DNA of 7,627 nt. Origin: an uncultured Alphaproteobacteria bacterium (lineage in GTDB: Bacteria > Pseudomonadota > Alphaproteobacteria > RF32 > CAG-239). The translations under genes and the position numbers were made by a program. Positions 4,478-7,627 of this stretch are shown one piece after another. How positions within the stretch are numbered: the stretch's first letter is position 1; every line of letters begins with the position of its first letter. The stretch spans positions 1 to 7,627 of the forward strand of contig CALXVW010000007.1 in NCBI GenBank assembly GCA_944392185.1, written 5' to 3'. The notes under the pieces are model-generated. The model did no database searches and was not told where the DNA came from. It saw only the letters and a list, made by a program, of their open reading frames with translations.

Positions 4478-6604
4478 ATGAAAGACATCAACGAACTAAC
4501 AAAAGAAGAAGCTGCCGCCGAGCTAGAATATCTTGCTCGCGAAATGGCAAAGTCTGATATTGCCTATTATCAAAATGACGCACCTTATTTAAGCGATGCC
4601 GAATATGACAAACTCAAACACCGCAACATGGATATTGAGAAAAGATTCCCGGAGCTTATTCGCCAAGACAGCCCTTCAAAGCGCGTTGGCGCAGCGGTTA
4701 AAAGCGGCTTTTCAAAAGTTATCCATCGTTTCCCGATGCTGTCGCTCGCGGATGTCTTTTCAATAGAAGAAGTTGAAGATTTTATCTTAAGTGTCAAACG
4801 ATTTTTAAACACCTCTGAAGATATTCCCTTTATGAGTGAGCCCAAAATTGATGGTTTATCTTTCTCTGCCCGCTATGAAAACGGTATTTTTGTGCAAGGA
4901 GCCACCCGTGGCGACGGTGTAACCGGTGAAGATATTACTGAGAACTTAAAAACCATTCGCCAACTTCCCTTAAAGATTGAGAATGCACCGGAAATTTTGG
5001 AAGTTCGCGGCGAGGTCTATATGGCCAAAGCCGACTTTTTTGCCCTCAATCAAAAATATGAGACTGAAGGCAAAAAAACTTTTGCCAACCCGCGCAATGC
5101 CGCAGCCGGATCTTTGCGGCAACTTGACCCCAAAATCACGGCGGAAAGAAAACTAAGCTTATTTGCTTATACTTGGGGCGAGGTCTCTGAGCGTGTTTGG
5201 GATTCGCAGGCAGACTTCTTTAATCACCTAAGACAATGGGGATTCCCAACCAACCCCAACAACACTCTTTGCCAAAACATTAAGGATATAGAAAAAAGCT
5301 TTGCAAAGCTAATGGAAATCAGAGCATCTCTCCCTTATGATATTGACGGCGTGGTCTACAAAGTCAACTCCATTGCCTTGCAAGAGCGCTTGGGCTTTTT
5401 AACCCGCACCCCACGTTGGGCGGTAGCGCACAAATTTCCGGCAGAACAAGCGCTGACAACCATCAACAATATCAGAATACAGGTTGGACGCACCGGCGCA
5501 CTGACTCCGGTGGCGGATTTGGAACCAATCAATGTCGGTGGAGTAATTGTTTCGCATGCCACTTTGCACAATGAAGATGAAATCAAACGCAAAGACATTC
5601 GTATCGGTGACACGGTTGTGGTTCAGCGCGCCGGCGATGTCATTCCTCAAATTGTTGAGGTTATTTTACCCAAACGCAAAGAAGCAAGCAAAGAATTTGA
5701 GTTTCCAACCACCTGCCCGATTTGCGGAGCTCACGCCATCCGTGAAGAAGATGAAGCCGTCCGCCGCTGTACTGGGGGCTTGAGCTGCCCTGCCCAAGCC
5801 AAAGAAAGGCTAATTCACTTTGTCTCTAGGGATGCTTTTGACATTGCCGGCCTCGGAGATAAGATTATTGAAGACTTTTACCAAGAAGGCATCTTAAAAA
5901 CGCCGGCTGATATTTTTACGATAGAACAACGCAACCGAGGCGGTGATGACTTGTTCTCCGCCGGCACTGGTTTACATTTGGAGAGAAAAGAAGGTTGGGG
6001 TAAAAAATCGGTTGAAAATTTATTTAAAGCCATCAATGCCAAACGTAAAATTTCACTGCCGCGTTTTATTTATGCTTTAGGAATTCGCCAAGTCGGTGCG
6101 GCAACCTCGTTGTTGCTGGCCAAAAACTATGGAAGCTTTCAACATTTCATGCAAGACATGATAACCAAAGAAACCGGCAAACTGGTTTCTATTGACGGCG
6201 TTGGTGCCTCCATGGCAACAGATATGGTGGAGTTTTTCCAGGAGCCGCACAACATAGAAATCATCAACCGCTTGTTAGAGCAAATCACGGTTGAAGACTT
6301 TGTTGATACCGCCAACTACGATTCTCCCTTAAGCGGAAAGACTGTTGTTTTTACCGGAACATTAGAGAAGATGACACGCTCTGAGGCCAAAGCCAAGGCT
6401 CTTGATGCAGGCGCCAAAGTTGCAGGCTCTGTTTCCAAAAATACGGACTATGTTGTGCAAGGAGCAGACGCCGGCTCCAAAGCAGCCAAAGCCGCCGAGC
6501 TCGGAATAACCGTCTTAAACGAAGAAGAATTTCTAGAGCTGTTAAACGGTCAATCGACCGCCGGGGAACGCCCCGGCTGGTCAGAGACCAGTGGCATTAC
6601 TTAG
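4478..6604 (+). CDS. ligA: NAD-dependent DNA ligase LigA
   Basis: Seals nicks in DNA during replication and repair, using NAD+ to adenylate itself. It is complete at 708 residues, slightly longer than the roughly 670-700 usual for the family. Domain Ia (about 1-75) carries the NAD-binding tyrosine segment (AYYQNDAPYLSDAEYD). The adenylation domain has the catalytic lysine K123 in EPKIDG, the GATRGDG motif (141-147), EVRGEVYM (175-182), the NPRNAAAGSLRQLDP stretch (204-218), DIDGVVYKVN (288-297) and AHKFPAE (317-323). The OB fold includes VGRTGALTPVA (336-346). Four zinc-finger cysteines are at 413, 416, 431 and 437. Helix-hairpin-helix repeats span about 450-585, and a BRCT domain about 615-690, with GKTVVFTGTLE. 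Residues 691-708 extend past the BRCT domain and are encoded by an unusual GC-rich hairpin chain. The start ATG has AAGAGGGA upstream. All key residues are present, so it should be active. Confidence 0.98.
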   Translation: MKDINELTKEEAAAELEYLAREMAKSDIAYYQNDAPYLSDAEYDKLKHRNMDIEKRFPELIRQDSPSKRVGAAVKSGFSKVIHRFPMLSLADVFSIEEVEDFILSVKRFLNTSEDIPFMSEPKIDGLSFSARYENGIFVQGATRGDGVTGEDITENLKTIRQLPLKIENAPEILEVRGEVYMAKADFFALNQKYETEGKKTFANPRNAAAGSLRQLDPKITAERKLSLFAYTWGEVSERVWDSQADFFNHLRQWGFPTNPNNTLCQNIKDIEKSFAKLMEIRASLPYDIDGVVYKVNSIALQERLGFLTRTPRWAVAHKFPAEQALTTINNIRIQVGRTGALTPVADLEPINVGGVIVSHATLHNEDEIKRKDIRIGDTVVVQRAGDVIPQIVEVILPKRKEASKEFEFPTTCPICGAHAIREEDEAVRRCTGGLSCPAQAKERLIHFVSRDAFDIAGLGDKIIEDFYQEGILKTPADIFTIEQRNRGGDDLFSAGTGLHLERKEGWGKKSVENLFKAINAKRKISLPRFIYALGIRQVGAATSLLLAKNYGSFQHFMQDMITKETGKLVSIDGVGASMATDMVEFFQEPHNIEIINRLLEQITVEDFVDTANYDSPLSGKTVVFTGTLEKMTRSEAKAKALDAGAKVAGSVSKNTDYVVQGADAGSKAAKAAELGITVLNEEEFLELLNGQSTAGERPGWSETSGIT
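6547..6591 (+). repeat. chain of mutually exclusive hairpins in the 3' end of ligA
   Basis: Three perfect or near-perfect stems overlap. A: CGGTC (6547-6551) with GACCG (6556-6560). B: an 11-bp stem, GACCGCCGGGG (6556-6566), loop AACG, CCCCGGC-T-GGTC (6571-6582) with one bulged T. C: CTGGTC (6577-6582), loop AGA, GACCAG (6586-6591). B excludes both A and C. All lie in codons after the BRCT domain and are much more GC-rich than their surroundings. Confidence 0.8.
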
Positions 6605-6647
6605 CCGTAAAAAAAGCCGCTCCTTACAAAGCGTTTTTTTTACGGCT
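6603..6647. terminator. bidirectional terminator between ligA and the flagellin gene
   Basis: An inner GC hairpin, CGCT (6618-6621) with AGCG (6630-6633), is followed by eight Ts. It is enclosed by an outer palindrome, AGCCGTAAAAAAA (6603-6615) with TTTTTTTACGGCT (6635-6647). It starts within the ligA stop codon and ends 17 bases short of the flagellin stop. With T tracts on both sides it should stop transcription in both directions. Confidence 0.85.
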
Positions 6648-6663
6648 TGCTAATCTTGGGTGC

Positions 6664-7627
6664 CTAGAATAGCTTAAGAATACTTTGACTTGCTTGGCTT
6701 GCAAGAGAAAGGGAGTTAATCGCTAATTGTTGGCGGGTTTGCAGAGCCAGCATATTGGCGCTCTCCTCATTCATATCCGCCAATGTCAACTTATCCGCCC
6801 CCTCAGTTAAAACATTAACCAAACTCTCGGTAAAGTCCTGGCGCGTGGTGATGATTGAGTAGTTGTTGCCAAGCTCTGCTGAGTAGTTGCGAATGCTTTT
6901 CAACGCACTGGCAATCTCTGCCAAGCTGTTCACAACATCATTTTGTTTTTCCCATGACAAAGTTGTCAGCCCCAGAGCCTTAAGGCTCATATCCTTGCCT
7001 TGCACATTTAGGCTAGCGGTATTGTCTTCATTGAACTTGACTGTTAGCTTATCATTCTGCAAAAGGTTAATCCCTTTATACTCTGCATCTTTAATAAGAG
7101 AGTCATATTGTGACAAAACTTTATTATACTGTGTCTGATAGCTGATTAAATCATCTGTTTCTACCAAGCTTGTGTTATTTTCTTCTTCCTGATTTTTTTG
7201 CTCTTGTTCGGCAATGATATCTTTGGCCGTCTTCCATGAACCGGTGTTAGCTACATTTAAAATACTTTCGGCATTATCATAAGAAATATTAACCCCGGTT
7301 GTTGAGGCTGTGTAATTGTAATCCTCTTGAACCTCATACCACTTGGTAGCACCATTCTTCTCAAAAGCTATTCTTGCTCCCGCCGCAATGTCTAGAATGT
7401 TGGGATTGGTACTACTGGCACCAACAGAAAGGCCACTGCCATTATAATTAAAATAAACCTGAGCTGTTGAACCAATATTGATATGACAATTAGTTGATAG
7501 CGTTGCTATGTGTCCATTACAATATAAATTTCCCGCAACATTTAAAATGCCGGAATAAACTCTATCAGCAACAGTACCACCCTCTGTATAAACATGGGCT
7601 CCTTCTTCAATATTTATAACTGCGTTA
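6664..7627 (-). CDS. flagellin, C-terminal part (N-terminus outside the window)
   Basis: The leftward frame is open from the window edge to the stop at 6664-6666, giving about 320 residues. The last ~160 residues are the flagellin C-terminal D1/D0 region: SQYDSLIKDAEYKGINLLQ, the LTVKFNEDNTASLNVQG segment typical of alphaproteobacterial flagellins, and the closing helix LALQTRQQLAINSLSLASQA ending ILKLF. Flagellin is exported by the flagellar apparatus and polymerises into the filament. Before this, a Gln/Glu-rich linker (about 7170-7220) joins a beta-rich, Asn/Gly-rich segment (about 7290-7627) with repeated rungs such as NIEEGAHVY, NIGSTAQVY and DIAAGARIAF. That segment corresponds to the surface-exposed variable region. 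It contains two cysteines, unusual for flagellins. The TTG at 7165-7167 is an internal codon, not a start. The symbol is left blank because the flagellin copy cannot be told. Confidence 0.9.
   Translation of the reverse strand, partial: NAVINIEEGAHVYTEGGTVADRVYSGILNVAGNLYCNGHIATLSTNCHINIGSTAQVYFNYNGSGLSVGASSTNPNILDIAAGARIAFEKNGATKWYEVQEDYNYTASTTGVNISYDNAESILNVANTGSWKTAKDIIAEQEQKNQEEENNTSLVETDDLISYQTQYNKVLSQYDSLIKDAEYKGINLLQNDKLTVKFNEDNTASLNVQGKDMSLKALGLTTLSWEKQNDVVNSLAEIASALKSIRNYSAELGNNYSIITTRQDFTESLVNVLTEGADKLTLADMNEESANMLALQTRQQLAINSLSLASQASQSILKLF

Noticed and set aside
6664..7167. A separate 167-aa gene starting at TTG 7167
   Set aside because: The same frame stays open to the window edge and encodes more of the flagellin; there is no ribosome site at this codon.

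Overview
The window comes from an alphaproteobacterium with an AT-rich genome. The partial 16S rRNA on the minus strand has alphaproteobacterial traits: a shortened V3 stem near the 515 region, the GAAGGGGGCGAGCGTTGTTC stretch, and GAGGTGAAATTCGTAGATAT. The protein genes (infC, NAD-dependent ligA, flagellin) fit a motile, free-replicating bacterium. A host-associated or gut lineage is only a guess from the low GC.

Layout. Positions 1-1237 hold the 5' part of a 16S rRNA gene read leftward; its 3' end lies outside the window. It is followed by a ~165-base leader and two strong tandem sigma70 promoters, P2 nearest the gene and P1 about 90 bases further upstream. A strong terminator then closes a leftward 375-aa coiled-coil, unrecognised protein (1724-2851). 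Divergent from it is a small XRE-family repressor (2980-3195, TTG start). The shared intergenic region carries an inverted repeat over the -35 box of the coiled-coil gene, so the two look like a regulator and its target. Next is infC (translation initiation factor IF3), which appears to start at an AUA codon at 3295 with its own promoter and a perfect Shine-Dalgarno sequence. infC converges on a small exported protein (3861-4313), and both share a bidirectional terminator that overlaps the end of the exported protein's coding sequence. ligA (4478-6604) is complete with all domains. Its last codons form a GC-rich chain of mutually exclusive hairpins. ligA converges through another bidirectional terminator on the C-terminal part of a flagellin (6664 to the window end, minus strand), whose variable region looks like stacked beta-helix rungs and contains two cysteines.

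Most of the window is housekeeping: ribosome synthesis, translation initiation, DNA joining and motility. The accessory-looking part is the XRE regulator with its divergent coiled-coil protein. No CRISPR array, insertion sequence, tRNA or complete mobile element is visible.
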